From positions 575,876-639,875 of the forward strand of contig NKIY01000004.1 of the NCBI GenBank assembly GCA_002256345.1: a stretch of DNA of 64,000 bases, given 5' to 3'. The DNA is from Bradyrhizobiaceae bacterium PARB1. Its GTDB lineage: Bacteria; Pseudomonadota; Alphaproteobacteria; Rhizobiales; Xanthobacteraceae. Below the pieces are notes generated by a model that worked only from the letters and a program-made list of their open reading frames with translations, did no database searches and was not told the origin of the DNA. Shown here one piece after another: positions 47,993 through 57,066 of the stretch. The number at the start of each line of letters is the position of its first letter. The first letter of the stretch is position 1. The position numbers and the translations under genes were made by a program.

Positions 47993-48405
47993 AGTCCGCC
48001 CATCTTGCAGAGCAGCTTCCATTCCTCCGCCGTGATCGGCGGCACCGACAGACGCGACTGCTTGATGATCGCGACCTCAGCGAGCTTCGGCTCCGCCTTG
48101 ATCGCCGCCAGCGACACCGGTTTCGGCAGGTCCTGCACGGCCTTCACATCGACGCAGACCCACGGCGTTCCGGGTTCGGCGGTCGGGTCCGGATGATACT
48201 CCTTGACGATCTCGGCGATCCCCACGATCTCCTTGCCGATATTCGAATGATAGAAGAAGGCGCGGTCGCCCTTCTTCATCTTCATCATGTTCAGCTTGGC
48301 AGTGTGGTTGCGAATACCGGTCCATTCGGTGCCCTTGGCACCGGCCTTTTTCTGCTCGTCCCACGACCAGGCGTCGGGCTCCGATTTGATCAGCCAGTAT
48401 TGCAT
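47989..48405 (-). CDS. EVE-domain protein
   Basis: The 138-residue single EVE (PUA-like) domain starts MQYWLIKSEPDAWSWDEQ, then WTGIRNHTAKLNMMKMKKGDRAFFYHSN and VGIAEIVKEYHPDPT. EVE domains bind modified bases in DNA or RNA; the human homolog THYN1 is of this type. It is the third gene in tsaD-gpsA-EVE-methyltransferase, with a 3-base gap from gpsA. The conserved linkage to tRNA-modifying TsaD is suggestive of nucleic-acid-modification biology but unproven. Confidence 0.93.
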   Translation of the reverse strand: MQYWLIKSEPDAWSWDEQKKAGAKGTEWTGIRNHTAKLNMMKMKKGDRAFFYHSNIGKEIVGIAEIVKEYHPDPTAEPGTPWVCVDVKAVQDLPKPVSLAAIKAEPKLAEVAIIKQSRLSVPPITAEEWKLLCKMGGL

Positions 48406-48408
48406 TGT

Positions 48409-49389
48409 CTAACCTTCTGCCTTGAACGGCCGTGTCAGCAGGCCTTCGATCACCTGATCGACGCTGGCGCTGCCAGCCAGAATCATCGCTACCGCTTTTG
48501 CCACGGGCATATCGACATTATTGGCCTCGGCCAGTTCGATCAGCACCGGCGCGGTGAACGCGCCCTCCGCCAGCTTGCCTGCCGGCGGCGGCTCGCCGCG
48601 GCCGATGGCCGTGCCGAGCGAAAAGTTTCGCGATTGCGCGCTGGAGCAGCTGAGAATGAGATCGCCGAGACCGGAGAGACCGGAGATCGTTTCGGCTCGC
48701 GCCCCGCAGGCGACGCCAAGCCGCAGCAATTCGCTGAACCCACGCGTCGTCAGTGCCGCCAGCGCCGATGCGCCAAGCTCCTTGCCGGCAACGATGCCGG
48801 CCGCGATCGCCAGCACATTCTTCGCCGCGCCGCCGATCTCGACGCCGCGCACGTCGGTCGTGTGATAGGGCCGGAAGGTCGCCGAGCCCAGCGCCTGCAC
48901 GAGCTTGATCGCCACGTCCTCATCGGCGCAGGCCAGCGTCACCGCCGTCGGCAAACCGGCCGCGACATCATGGGCAAAATTCGGACCGGACAGGATCGCC
49001 GGCAACGCATCCGGCGCGACCTCGGCGATCACCTCGGTCATGAATTTGTGCGAGCCCTGCTCGATGCCCTTGGCGCAAGCGATCACGGGGCGACCAGCGG
49101 TGAGCAGTGGCACAATCGCCGTTAACGCCTCGCGAAGCTGTTGCGAGGGCACCGCGAGCAGAATGATATCGGCCCGCGCGGCGAGCGCGAGATCCGACGT
49201 CACGAACACCGCGTCATCGATGCTCGCGCCCGGCAGCCGCGGATTGCTGCGCGAGGTCTGCATCATTTCCGCCGCCGCGGGCGAGCGTGCGTAAAGCACG
49301 ACCTCGCGCCCGGCACGCGCGGCCACATCCGCGAGCGCCGTGCCATAGGCCCCGGCACCGATCACCGCGACGGATTGAAACGTGCTCAT
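48409..49389 (-). CDS. gpsA: NAD(P)+-dependent glycerol-3-phosphate dehydrogenase
   Basis: The 326-residue protein makes sn-glycerol-3-phosphate for phospholipid synthesis from dihydroxyacetone phosphate. The nucleotide-binding motif is [21 protein letters not shown]. Other signatures are [41 protein letters not shown], and the substrate/catalytic lysine region [27 protein letters not shown]. The start at 49389 ([11 protein letters not shown]) is correct by family. It lies one base downstream of the tsaD stop codon. Confidence 0.96.
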   Translation of the reverse strand: MSTFQSVAVIGAGAYGTALADVAARAGREVVLYARSPAAAEMMQTSRSNPRLPGASIDDAVFVTSDLALAARADIILLAVPSQQLREALTAIVPLLTAGRPVIACAKGIEQGSHKFMTEVIAEVAPDALPAILSGPNFAHDVAAGLPTAVTLACADEDVAIKLVQALGSATFRPYHTTDVRGVEIGGAAKNVLAIAAGIVAGKELGASALAALTTRGFSELLRLGVACGARAETISGLSGLGDLILSCSSAQSRNFSLGTAIGRGEPPPAGKLAEGAFTAPVLIELAEANNVDMPVAKAVAMILAGSASVDQVIEGLLTRPFKAEG

Positions 49390-49390
49390 C

Positions 49391-50482
49391 TCAATATCCC
49401 GCACGGCTGTTCTTGTGTCCCGCCGGCGCTTTCGCATCGGCATCGAGCAGCCAGCGCGCGCGAGGCGCCGCGTCCATGCCGTCGCTGATGCCGAGCGCCA
49501 GACGCTCCGCGCCGGCCCAGGCGATCATCGCGCCGTTATCCGTGCAGAGTGCGGGCGGCGGCAGCAGCAGCACCGTGCCAGCCTTCTTGGCCACATCTTC
49601 CAGCGCAGCGCGGATGGCCTGATTGGAGGCGACACCGCCGGCCGCGACCAGCGCCTGCGGCGGTCCGAAGCGTTCAGTAAAGATGCGCAGCCCCACTTTC
49701 AGCCGGTCCGCCGTCGAGGCCAGCACGGCGGCCTGGAAACTCGCGCAGAGATCGGCGATGTCCTGCTCTTCCAGCGGCAACAGACGCGATGCTTCGTTGC
49801 GCACGGCCGTCTTCAGACCCGATAGCGAGAAATTCGGTTCCGGCCGCCCGACCATCGGCCGCGGAAAATCGAACCGCGTCGCATCGCCTTGCGCCGCCGC
49901 GCGCTCCACCTGCGGCCCGCCCGGATAGGGCAGCCCGAGCATTTTTGCCACCTTGTCGAACGCCTCGCCCATGGCGTCGTCCACGGTGGTGCCGAGCCGC
50001 ACATAGTCGCCGACGCCGAGCACGGCGACGATCTGCGTATGCCCGCCCGACACCAGGAACAGGCAGTAAGGGAATGCCAGTGGTTCGGTCAGCCGCGGCG
50101 TCAGCGCATGGGCTTCGAGATGGTTCACCGCGATCAGCGGCGTGTTATGCACCATGGCGATGGCCTTCGCGGTGGTCAGCCCGACGATCACCCCGCCGAT
50201 CAGCCCCGGTCCCGCGGCCGCTGCGACGCCAGACAGCTCGGCATAGCCGACACCCGCCTCGGTCATGGCGCGGTCGATCAGCCCGTCCAGCAGGTCGACA
50301 TGGGCGCGCGCGGCGATTTCCGGCACCACGCCGCCATAGGGCGCGTGATCCTGGATCTGCGAATGCACGATATTCGAGAGGATGCGGCCGCTGCCGTCCG
50401 GCTGCCGTTCGATCACGGCGGCCGCGGTCTCGTCGCAGGTCGTCTCGATCCCCAGCACCAGCATCGGTTGGTCGGCGGTCAC
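49391..50482 (-). CDS. tsaD: tRNA N6-threonylcarbamoyladenosine transferase TsaD
   Basis: The 363-residue ASKHA-family enzyme completes the t6A modification at A37 of ANN-decoding tRNAs with TsaB/E. Motifs are [17 protein letters not shown], the metal-binding histidines in [25 protein letters not shown] and [26 protein letters not shown] at 50482 is chosen because AAGGA lies six bases upstream; an ATG at 50464 or 50497 is possible. A GAGCATGATC repeat separates it from the divergent hemD gene. Confidence 0.96.
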   Translation of the reverse strand: MTADQPMLVLGIETTCDETAAAVIERQPDGSGRILSNIVHSQIQDHAPYGGVVPEIAARAHVDLLDGLIDRAMTEAGVGYAELSGVAAAAGPGLIGGVIVGLTTAKAIAMVHNTPLIAVNHLEAHALTPRLTEPLAFPYCLFLVSGGHTQIVAVLGVGDYVRLGTTVDDAMGEAFDKVAKMLGLPYPGGPQVERAAAQGDATRFDFPRPMVGRPEPNFSLSGLKTAVRNEASRLLPLEEQDIADLCASFQAAVLASTADRLKVGLRIFTERFGPPQALVAAGGVASNQAIRAALEDVAKKAGTVLLLPPPALCTDNGAMIAWAGAERLALGISDGMDAAPRARWLLDADAKAPAGHKNSRAGY

Positions 50483-50570
50483 GCTCGGTCCTTGCATTGT
50501 CAGCGAAATATGGGTTCTTGCTGCCCTTCGCCTAGCATTGCGGGGTCGCAAGGTGCAATCACCCCGCGCC

Positions 50571-50623
50571 GGAGCATGATCCCGACAAGCGGATGCCGGT
50601 TTTCGGACAGGATCATGCGCCAA
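50571..50623. repeat. GAGCATGATC-type palindrome (copy 2)
   Basis: GGAGCATGATCCCGAC and GGACAGGATCATGCGCC flank GCGGATGCCGGTTTTC. It sits immediately upstream of hemD, in the tsaD-hemD divergent gap. Confidence 0.9.
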
Positions 50624-50637
50624 CAGAGAGCCGCTTG

Positions 50638-51369
50638 ATGGCCATTCTCGTCACCCGCCCGCAGCCGGATAACGCCCGAACCATTGCGGCTTTGCGCGCG
50701 CAGGGCCATGGGGCGCTCGCTGCGCCGATGCTGCGTTTCGAAAAAGTGATGTTTTCGCTGGATGCGGAGGCCGATTTTGGCGCCGTCATTGTCACCTCCG
50801 CCAATGCCCTGCGCGGCCTCGCCGACCAGCCCGCCGGTGCAAAACTGTTCCGCCTTCCCGTCTTCACCGTCGGCGACCGGACTGCGCAGGCGGCGCAGGA
50901 TGCAGGCTTTCGCGATGTCATTTCCGCCGGTGGCGACGCCCATGATCTGCGCGCGTTGCTCACGGCCCGCGCACAGCCGGTAAAACCGCTACTTTATCTC
51001 GCCGGAGTCGATCTTTCCCGCGATCTCGCCGCCGAACTCGGCAGCCGCGGCTTTCAGGTGACCACTTACACCACCTATCGCATGGCGCCCGTCACAGACC
51101 TGCCGGACGAGGTTACGGCTGCCTTTGCCGCCGGCCAGATCGAGGCTGTCCTGCATTATTCCCGCCGCAGCGCCCGTGCCTTCTTCCAGGCGGTCGGCCT
51201 CGCCGGGGTCGAGATCGCTGCGCTGGCGACCCCGCATCTCTGCATGTCCCAAGCGGTGGCGACAATCGCCCATGATGCGGGCGCGACAAAAGTCATGGCG
51301 GCAGCCACGCCGGATGAAGATACCCTATTCGCGGTGCTGGCCCGTGCCATCCCGCCAAATGCACGCTAA
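50638..51369 (+). CDS. hemD: Uroporphyrinogen-III synthase
   Basis: The 243-residue two-domain protein starts [24 protein letters not shown] and has [30 protein letters not shown] and a second-domain [10 protein letters not shown]. It cyclises hydroxymethylbilane to uroporphyrinogen III for haem and other tetrapyrroles. hemC is often directly upstream in related bacteria but is not present here; tsaD lies across the repeat instead. The start at 50638 gives the normal length. Confidence 0.93.
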   Translation: MAILVTRPQPDNARTIAALRAQGHGALAAPMLRFEKVMFSLDAEADFGAVIVTSANALRGLADQPAGAKLFRLPVFTVGDRTAQAAQDAGFRDVISAGGDAHDLRALLTARAQPVKPLLYLAGVDLSRDLAAELGSRGFQVTTYTTYRMAPVTDLPDEVTAAFAAGQIEAVLHYSRRSARAFFQAVGLAGVEIAALATPHLCMSQAVATIAHDAGATKVMAAATPDEDTLFAVLARAIPPNAR

Positions 51370-51387
51370 GGATGGGATGATGGCTCG

Positions 51388-51512
51388 TGTCCCGGGCGCG
51401 ATGCAACGCTCTTGCGGTGCTTCGCAGAACCGGGACCGTTCCGGATGCCGGAGTTTGTTGCGGCCCCGGCTCTGCGAAGCAGCATGAAGGATGCCGCATC
51501 GCGTCCGGGACA
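51388..51512. repeat. Palindromic repeat, CCCGGGCGCGATGC type (copy 2)
   Basis: It starts TGTCCCGGGCGCGATGC and ends GCATCGCGTCCGGGACA, with internal TTCGCAGAACCGGG and CCCCGGCTCTGCGAAG arms. It is homologous to 23264-23389. Confidence 0.88.
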
Positions 51513-51572
51513 AGGTTGAACGACAAACTTGCTCTAAAAACCGGTGTTAACAGAGAGGCCACCGAATCCCTG

Positions 51573-51626
51573 TTAGAGCATGATCCTGAAAAGTGGATGC
51601 CGGTTTTCGGATAAGATCATGCTCCA
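51573..51626. repeat. GAGCATGATC-type palindrome (copy 3)
   Basis: TTAGAGCATGATCCTGAAAA and GATAAGATCATGCTCCAA flank GTGGATGCCGGTTTTCG. It closely matches the copy at 50571 and ends 44 bases before the mitofilin-like start. Confidence 0.92.
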
Positions 51627-51669
51627 ACGTAGGAAATCTACGACGGGGCAACTCACGAGGGACTGTGCG

Positions 51670-52875
51670 ATGGCCGACGACAACGAGACGGGATCGGTTC
51701 CGAGCGCCGGCCGGCCCAAACGCCAGCCGCCGACCCTCGAACTCGCCGCCACCAATGTGACGGAACGGCCCAAACCGGGCCAAGATAGCGCGGCGGAGAC
51801 CGTTGTGCCCGCGCCGGAAGCCTCGTCGCCCGAACCCTCGAAGCCCGGCGCGCCCGATCACGACACGTCGCCCTCGGACATGCCGCCTTTCGCGGCCGAA
51901 CCCTCTGCAGAAGAACCCGCTGCTGCAACCCCACGCGAAAAATCGGCGCTGGTGCTGCCGGTTGTCGCAGGCGCCGTGGCCGGCGCTGTCGTCGCAGGCG
52001 CCGCATGGTTTGTGCTCGCGCACATGACGCCGTCAGACAATTCCGCCAGTGATGCCCTCACGAAACGCATTGCAGAGCTCGAAGCCCGTCCGCTGCCGAA
52101 GCCGGATACGAGCCTCGCCGGCCGCATCGACGGTCTCGAAAAAGCCATTGCCGCCCTGCGCAGCGATCTCGCGGCTGCAAGGACGCAGTCGGATCGCGCG
52201 AGCGCCGACATCAACCAGCTCAAATCCGCGCCGCGTCCGGCGGCGGGGGCCGTGGTCGATCTCGCCCCCATCACCGAGCGTCTGAGCGCCATCGAGCGCG
52301 CTACCGGCGACCTGAAATCCTCCGCCGAACAGCAAGGTGCGAAGCCCGTCGATGATACGGCGCTGCGCCGGACCGTTGCTGCCGCGCTGCTCGATACGTC
52401 GGTGCGCCAGGGCGAGCCCTATGCCGGCGCGCTTGCCGCCGTAAAACCGCTGGCCGCCGATGCCGCGCAGCTCAAGCCGCTCGATGCCTTCGCCGCATCG
52501 GGGGTGCCGGGTGATGCCGCGCTCAGCCGTGAGCTGCTCGCATTGCTGCCGAAACTCGCGCCGGCGCAGACCGAAGCGCCGTCACCAAATGCCGGCTTCC
52601 TCGATCGCCTGCAGGCCGGCGCCGCAAAGCTTGTGCGCATCGAGCGCACCGATGCCGCAGGCAGCGGCAGCAACAGCGCCGTCATGCGTGCCGCAGCTGC
52701 CGCGCGCAGCAACGATGTCGTCGCCGCGAAGCGCGAACTCCTGACGCTCGCGCCGTCAGACCGCACCCTGGTCCAGCCATGGCTCGACAAGCTCGCTGCG
52801 CGCGATGCGGCGCTTCTGGCCTCCCGTCAATTCGCAGCCGACGCGATGGCGGCGCTCTCCAAACCGGCGCCGTGA
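51670..52875 (+). CDS. Mitofilin-like inner-membrane protein of the hemD-hemY cluster
   Basis: The 401-residue protein has a long proline/glutamate-rich cytoplasmic N-terminus (about 1-95), one membrane segment (LVLPVVAGAVAGAVVAGAAWFVLAHM) and a predicted coiled-coil (ITERLSAIERATGDLK, IAELEARPLP...). It ends in a helical C-terminal domain related to Mic60/mitofilin. In alphaproteobacteria the mitofilin homolog shapes or stabilises intracytoplasmic membranes and lies between hemD and hemY. The start at 51670 excludes repeat-derived codons upstream. Confidence 0.85.
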   Translation: MADDNETGSVPSAGRPKRQPPTLELAATNVTERPKPGQDSAAETVVPAPEASSPEPSKPGAPDHDTSPSDMPPFAAEPSAEEPAAATPREKSALVLPVVAGAVAGAVVAGAAWFVLAHMTPSDNSASDALTKRIAELEARPLPKPDTSLAGRIDGLEKAIAALRSDLAAARTQSDRASADINQLKSAPRPAAGAVVDLAPITERLSAIERATGDLKSSAEQQGAKPVDDTALRRTVAAALLDTSVRQGEPYAGALAAVKPLAADAAQLKPLDAFAASGVPGDAALSRELLALLPKLAPAQTEAPSPNAGFLDRLQAGAAKLVRIERTDAAGSGSNSAVMRAAAAARSNDVVAAKRELLTLAPSDRTLVQPWLDKLAARDAALLASRQFAADAMAALSKPAP

Positions 52876-52882
52876 GTTTCCG

Positions 52883-54610
52883 ATGATCCGTATCGTTGCT
52901 TTCCTCGTCCTCATCGCGCTTCTGGCCTTGGGCGCCGCCTGGGTGGCCGACCAGACCGGCGATGTCGTGCTCTCCTGGGGCGGCTGGACGCTCTCCACTT
53001 CGCTGCCGGTCTTCGTGCTGGCGCTCGGCCTCGTCATCCTCGCCGGCATGCTGCTGGTGTGGCTGATCTTCAGCGTCTGGCGTGGCCCGGCACGCTATCG
53101 CCGCCATCGCCGCAACAAGCGTCAGGCCCGCGGCCGCCATGCCATCACGCAAGGCCTGCTCGCGATCGGCCAGGGCGATAGCGCCGCGGCCAGGCGCCAT
53201 GCCGGCATGGCAAAACGCCTGACATCGGACGATCCGCTGGCGCTGCTGCTGCATGCGCAGTCCGCCCAGCTCGACGGCGATCGCGCCGGCGCCCATCGCG
53301 CCTTCCAGGCCATGGCGGAGCGGCCGGATACCCGTCTGCTCGGCCTGCGCGGCCTGTTCATCGAGGCGCAGCGCAGCGACGATCCGACGAGCGCCGTCGC
53401 GCTGGCCGAGGAAGCATTGAAGCTGGCGCCAAATTCGACTTGGGCCGCGCAGGCCGTGCTCGGCTTCCGCTGTGCCCAGTCCGATTGGACCGGCGCGTTG
53501 AAGATTCTCGATGACAATCTGTCGAGCGGCCTGATCGACCGCGCCACTTTCCGCCGCCAGCGCGGCGTGCTGCTCGCCGCCCGCGCGCTCGACGCCGAGA
53601 CCAAAGACCGTGACCTCTCCCGCGACAGCGCCATGGAAGCCGTCCGCCTCGCGCCGACGCTGATTCCCGCCGCGGTGCTTGCCGCGCGTTTCCAGAGCGA
53701 GGCGCATCAGATCCGCCGCGCCATGAAGATCATCGAGACGGCATGGCTGGCGCAGCCGCATCCCGATCTCGCCGATGCCTATGCCCATGTGAAGCTCGGC
53801 GATTCCGCGCGTCAGCGGCTGGTCCGCGTCGAGACCTTGGCGTCGAAAGTGCCCGGTCATGTGGAAGGCGCCCTCGCCATCGCCCGCGCCGCCATCGACG
53901 CCGCCGAATTCACCAAAGCCCGCGATGCGCTGGCGCCCTTCATCGCCGAGCCGACCCAGCGCGTCGCCATGCTGATGGCCGAGCTGGAGCGCACCGAACA
54001 TGGCGACAGCGGCCGTGCCCGCGCCTGGACGCTGCGCGCCGTCCGCGCCCGCCACGATCCGGTCTGGACCGCCGACGGCTTCGTTTCCGAACGCTGGCGC
54101 CCGGTCTCCCCGGTGACCGGCCGCATTGATGCTTTCCAATGGCAGGAGCCGCTGGCAGCGCTGCCCTCCGGGGAGGCCGATCCGCTGGCGTCGCTGGAAG
54201 CGGAAATTTTGCGCGAAACCGTTCTCGCCCCGCCAATGCCCCGTCCCGCAGTTCAGCCATTGGCTGAGCCGATTCCGGCGACCCCGATCGCCGAGAAGCC
54301 GCCGGAGCCCATCCTGACGCCCGCAGCGGTGGCCGAGCCCGACCCGGAACCGGTCGCTGAGACGCCGCCCACCGATGTCCCGCCATCGCCCAAGCCGGAA
54401 CCGGTGCCCGTCCCGCTGTTCCGCGAGCGTGCCGACATCGCCAAAGGCGCCAAACCGGCCGTGCCAATTCCCGCCGTGATCCCCATCACCCGCGCGCCAG
54501 ACGATCCCGGCGTCGATGAAGAAGACCCCTATCGCGACGAATTTGCGGAACTGAATGGCGGTCAGCAGCAGGGCGGCTGGCGCGGTTTCATGCGCCGCTG
54601 GGGTGGCTGA
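52883..54610 (+). CDS. HemY-like protein with TPR repeats
   Basis: The 575-residue protein starts MIRIVAFLVLIALLALGAAWVADQTGDVVLSWGGW, the HemY N-terminal domain with two membrane segments (about 3-21 and 40-64). TPR-like helices (130-400) and a long proline-rich, acidic tail end PYRDEFAELNGGQQQGGWRGFMRRWGG. HemY-like proteins are implicated in haem synthesis in E. coli but their activity is undefined. It is 7 bases downstream of the mitofilin-like gene. The tail from about 425 is low complexity and longer than usual. Confidence 0.88.
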   Translation: MIRIVAFLVLIALLALGAAWVADQTGDVVLSWGGWTLSTSLPVFVLALGLVILAGMLLVWLIFSVWRGPARYRRHRRNKRQARGRHAITQGLLAIGQGDSAAARRHAGMAKRLTSDDPLALLLHAQSAQLDGDRAGAHRAFQAMAERPDTRLLGLRGLFIEAQRSDDPTSAVALAEEALKLAPNSTWAAQAVLGFRCAQSDWTGALKILDDNLSSGLIDRATFRRQRGVLLAARALDAETKDRDLSRDSAMEAVRLAPTLIPAAVLAARFQSEAHQIRRAMKIIETAWLAQPHPDLADAYAHVKLGDSARQRLVRVETLASKVPGHVEGALAIARAAIDAAEFTKARDALAPFIAEPTQRVAMLMAELERTEHGDSGRARAWTLRAVRARHDPVWTADGFVSERWRPVSPVTGRIDAFQWQEPLAALPSGEADPLASLEAEILRETVLAPPMPRPAVQPLAEPIPATPIAEKPPEPILTPAAVAEPDPEPVAETPPTDVPPSPKPEPVPVPLFRERADIAKGAKPAVPIPAVIPITRAPDDPGVDEEDPYRDEFAELNGGQQQGGWRGFMRRWGG

Positions 54611-54737
54611 CCCAGGGTTGCCCCAAGCCTGCGCTTTTCGCGTCGGGCAGGCCTTCCGCGCCTTGCAAAACCGGGGTACGGGCGATATCAGAAGCCCCAG
54701 CGCGACCGGCCATCCGGCCGAATCGCGGATTTGGTTC

Positions 54738-54813
54738 GCCGCAATAGCTCAGTTGGTAGAGCACGTCATTCGTAATGACGGGGTCACAGGTTCGAGTCCT
54801 GTTTGCGGCACCA
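54738..54813 (+). tRNA. tRNA-Thr (anticodon CGT)
   Basis: The 76-base cloverleaf has acceptor GCCGCAA with TTGCGGC, a D-arm (GCTCAGTTGGTAGAGC), an anticodon arm CGTCATTCGTAATGACG with CGT in the loop, a T-arm (ACAGGTTCGAGTCCTGT) and an encoded CCA. Confidence 0.98.
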
Positions 54814-55017
54814 TCTAACAAACTGATTTCCGGCTACAATTTCTCAACGGTGTTTGTTCCGCCCTGCTTGTTGCCAGCGGGCCGATCCAACGACGTCCTG
54901 TTCGCACCGCGCTTTGGCAGGGTCTTGGTGAGCGGCGAAAGCACTACAATCGCTACCCAAGCTTCTACGTCTCTATGGCAGCGCTGGCGCAAAGCGGAAA
55001 TTCCATCGGTGGAACAT
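54814..55017. other. Gene-free stretch between tRNA-Thr and the LysR gene
   Basis: This is about 200 bases with no supported gene, att duplication or integrase. Open frames here read across from the LysR gene antisense. Confidence 0.55.
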
Positions 55018-55968
55018 CTATCGGCCGAGGTCGGCATAGTCCGGCGACATCGCGAGCGACGGGTCTCTGCCACGAAGTTGCTCCGAGACGATGGATCGCA
55101 ACCAGCGGACCGCCGGATCATTTTCCATCCGGCGATGCCAGAACTGCTTCAGCTCGATGAGCGGGATATCGACAGGTGGCTGCAGCAATTTCAGTCCGCT
55201 GTCCGCGTACCACGCGCCGAGTGAGAGCGGCACGGTGGCGATCATGTCGCTGTTGGCGATCATCTGCGGCACGCTCATGAAATGCGGAAGATGCAGCAGC
55301 ACGCGGCGATCCAGTTTGAGCTCCCGGACCCGGCGTTCGAAGATCTCCTGGCTCCGGCCATCCTGATTGACCACCAGATGGTCAGCCGCAAGAAATTGCT
55401 CCAGCGACAATGTATCGCCGATGGTCGAGTGATTCTTGCGCGCGATGCAGACGAAGGGATGATCGAACAGGCTCTCCGCCACGATGCCGGCGCCTGTCAA
55501 ATCCGGGAAGTAGCCGATCGCGAGGTCGATATCGCCGCGATCCAGCGAAGCTTCCAGCTGATCATGTGCAGAGGTGACGCAGCGCATGCTTGCTCTTGGC
55601 GCGAGCGCGCGGAGCCGTGCGAGCAAAGGCGGCACAAAGATCATCTCGCCGATGTCGGACGTCGTGATCGTGAAGACACGCTCGGTATCGCTCGGGCGGA
55701 ATGCCGGCGTGCGCAGGATGTCGCGGGAGATCATCGTGAGCACGGCTTTCACGGGCTCGGCGATCGACTCCGCGAAGGGCGTCGGGCGCATGCCGCGGCC
55801 CGTCGAAAGAAATAACTGATCGTCGAAATATGTTCGCAGGTGACGAAGATTGGCGCTGGCCATCGGCTGGCTCATGCCGAGACGGCGCGCCACCGCCGAC
55901 AGGTTTTGCTCGCGATAGAGCCCGTCGAACAGCAGCAACAGGTTGAGATCCAGCTTCCTGATATCCAT
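55018..55968 (-). CDS. LysR-family transcriptional regulator (NodD/NahR-like)
   Basis: The 316-residue protein has an N-terminal winged helix (MDIRKLDLNLLLLFDGLYREQNLSAVARRLGMSQPMASANLRHLR, the HTH at about 20-45) and a LysR effector domain ending at residue 316. The DLNLLLLFD start with the RRLGMSQPMASANL recognition helix is that of regulators responding to aromatic compounds or flavonoids (NodD, NahR, LinR group). It diverges from purU-demethylase-folD-transporter with a 210-base gap, so it very probably controls that operon; the inducer is unknown. The start at 55968 is chosen over a longer frame. Confidence 0.9.
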   Translation of the reverse strand: MDIRKLDLNLLLLFDGLYREQNLSAVARRLGMSQPMASANLRHLRTYFDDQLFLSTGRGMRPTPFAESIAEPVKAVLTMISRDILRTPAFRPSDTERVFTITTSDIGEMIFVPPLLARLRALAPRASMRCVTSAHDQLEASLDRGDIDLAIGYFPDLTGAGIVAESLFDHPFVCIARKNHSTIGDTLSLEQFLAADHLVVNQDGRSQEIFERRVRELKLDRRVLLHLPHFMSVPQMIANSDMIATVPLSLGAWYADSGLKLLQPPVDIPLIELKQFWHRRMENDPAVRWLRSIVSEQLRGRDPSLAMSPDYADLGR

Positions 55969-56081
55969 CAGGCTGATATCTCGTATTTCATATAAGCGGA
56001 TTGTCAATACCTGACACCCGAACGATCTTCCCGGCCAAGCAAGAGCAATCGAGCCGCCAAGGTGGCATGGGAGGAGACGGC
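55969..56081. promoter_or_regulatory. Divergent control region for LysR and the demethylation operon
   Basis: It includes an AT-rich patch with the inverted element ATATC...ATAT (GATATCTCGTATTTCATAT at 55975-55993), a plausible LysR T-N11-A-type target close to the LysR start. No operator is proven. Confidence 0.45.
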
Positions 56082-56168
56082 ATGATCTCGCAACGCAGAG
56101 CCGGCACCACGCCGATATGCGCCACCTGCACCGGCCCGGTTCGTCATCTCGCGAAACGTCACGCCTGA
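56082..56168 (+). CDS. Putative 28-residue leader peptide upstream of purU
   Basis: [20 protein letters not shown]... is preceded by a very strong ribosome-binding site (GGGAGGAGACGGC) and stops (TGA, 56166-56168) 10 bases before the purU start. It contains a CxxC (ICATC). It has no recognised homolog. It could be a translated leader that couples translation to purU, or chance. Confidence 0.4.
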   Translation: MISQRRAGTTPICATCTGPVRHLAKRHA

Positions 56169-56178
56169 GGACAGATCC

Positions 56179-57048
56179 TTGTCGACCGTCTCACCTTCCG
56201 AAACCTATGTTCTTTCGCTCGTCTGCGACGACAGGCCCGGTATCGTCGCGGATGTCACCAGATGTCTGTTCGACGACGGCGCGAGCATCGTCGAGGCCGA
56301 GCAATTCAACGATGCCGGCAACGACCGCTTCTTCATGCGCGTGGCCGTCAGTGCTCCGGCGGCGCGGTTGCCGGCGCTCCGGTCGGCCTTCGCACCGGTC
56401 GGCGAGAAGTTCGGCATGACGTGGTGGCTGCGCTCCAGGGCCGAGCGCAAGAAGGTGCTGTTGCTCGTCTCCAAATCGGATCATTGCCTCGGCGATCTGC
56501 TCTACCGGCACCGCCTCGGCGAACTGAACATGGACGTCGTCGGGATCGTATCGAACCATCCGCGTTCCGCGCTCAGCGTCAGCCTCATTGGTGATATTCC
56601 GTATCATCATTTGCCGGTCACGCGTGAGACCAAGCCGCCGCAGGAAGCACGCATCAAGGCGATCGTCGAAGAGACCGGCGCCGACCTCGTTGTACTCGCG
56701 CGCTACATGCAAATCCTGTCCGACGACTTCGCGAACTATCTGTCCGGACGCTGCATCAACATCCATCACAGCTTTCTGCCGGGCTTCAAGGGAGCGAGGC
56801 CCTATCACCAGGCGCATGCGCGCGGCGTCAAGCTGATCGGCGCAACCGCGCATTTCGTCACCGGCGATCTCGATGAAGGTCCGATCATTGCGCAAGACGT
56901 CGAACGCGTCAGCCATCGCGATACGCCGGACGATCTCATCCGCAAGGGGCGCGACATCGAGCGGCGCGTGCTGTCGCGTGCGGTCCTGCTGTTTCTTGAA
57001 GATCGCACCATCATCAACGGTGAACGCACCGTCATTTTCGCCGACTGA
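56179..57048 (+). CDS. purU: Formyltetrahydrofolate deformylase
   Basis: The 289-residue enzyme hydrolyses 10-formyl-THF to formate and THF. An N-terminal ACT domain ([34 protein letters not shown]) is followed by the formyltransferase-type catalytic domain. Catalytic residues are visible in [48 protein letters not shown] (Asn-His and Asp). The start is a TTG at 56179 with GAGGA eight bases upstream. The gene leads an operon with a LigM/DesA-type demethylase (18 bases), folD and a transporter. Confidence 0.93.
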   Translation: MSTVSPSETYVLSLVCDDRPGIVADVTRCLFDDGASIVEAEQFNDAGNDRFFMRVAVSAPAARLPALRSAFAPVGEKFGMTWWLRSRAERKKVLLLVSKSDHCLGDLLYRHRLGELNMDVVGIVSNHPRSALSVSLIGDIPYHHLPVTRETKPPQEARIKAIVEETGADLVVLARYMQILSDDFANYLSGRCINIHHSFLPGFKGARPYHQAHARGVKLIGATAHFVTGDLDEGPIIAQDVERVSHRDTPDDLIRKGRDIERRVLSRAVLLFLEDRTIINGERTVIFAD

Positions 57049-57066
57049 CCAAGAGAGACGAGTCCG

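Larger units (their letters stand above)
51370..51669. other. Gene-free stretch (300 bases) between hemD and mitofilin genes
   Basis: Almost all of it is two palindromic repeats (51388-51512 and 51573-51626). Related operons usually have a short gap here, so the repeats look like insertions into the operon. I see no gene. Confidence 0.7.

Noticed and set aside
54775-55224. Open frame beginning inside tRNA-Thr and running into the LysR gene
   Set aside because: It overlaps a structured tRNA and antisense of LysR; no start context or homology.
55969-56178. A glycine or THF riboswitch upstream of purU
   Set aside because: The gap is short, contains a translated-looking ORF, and I could not find a conserved aptamer fold.
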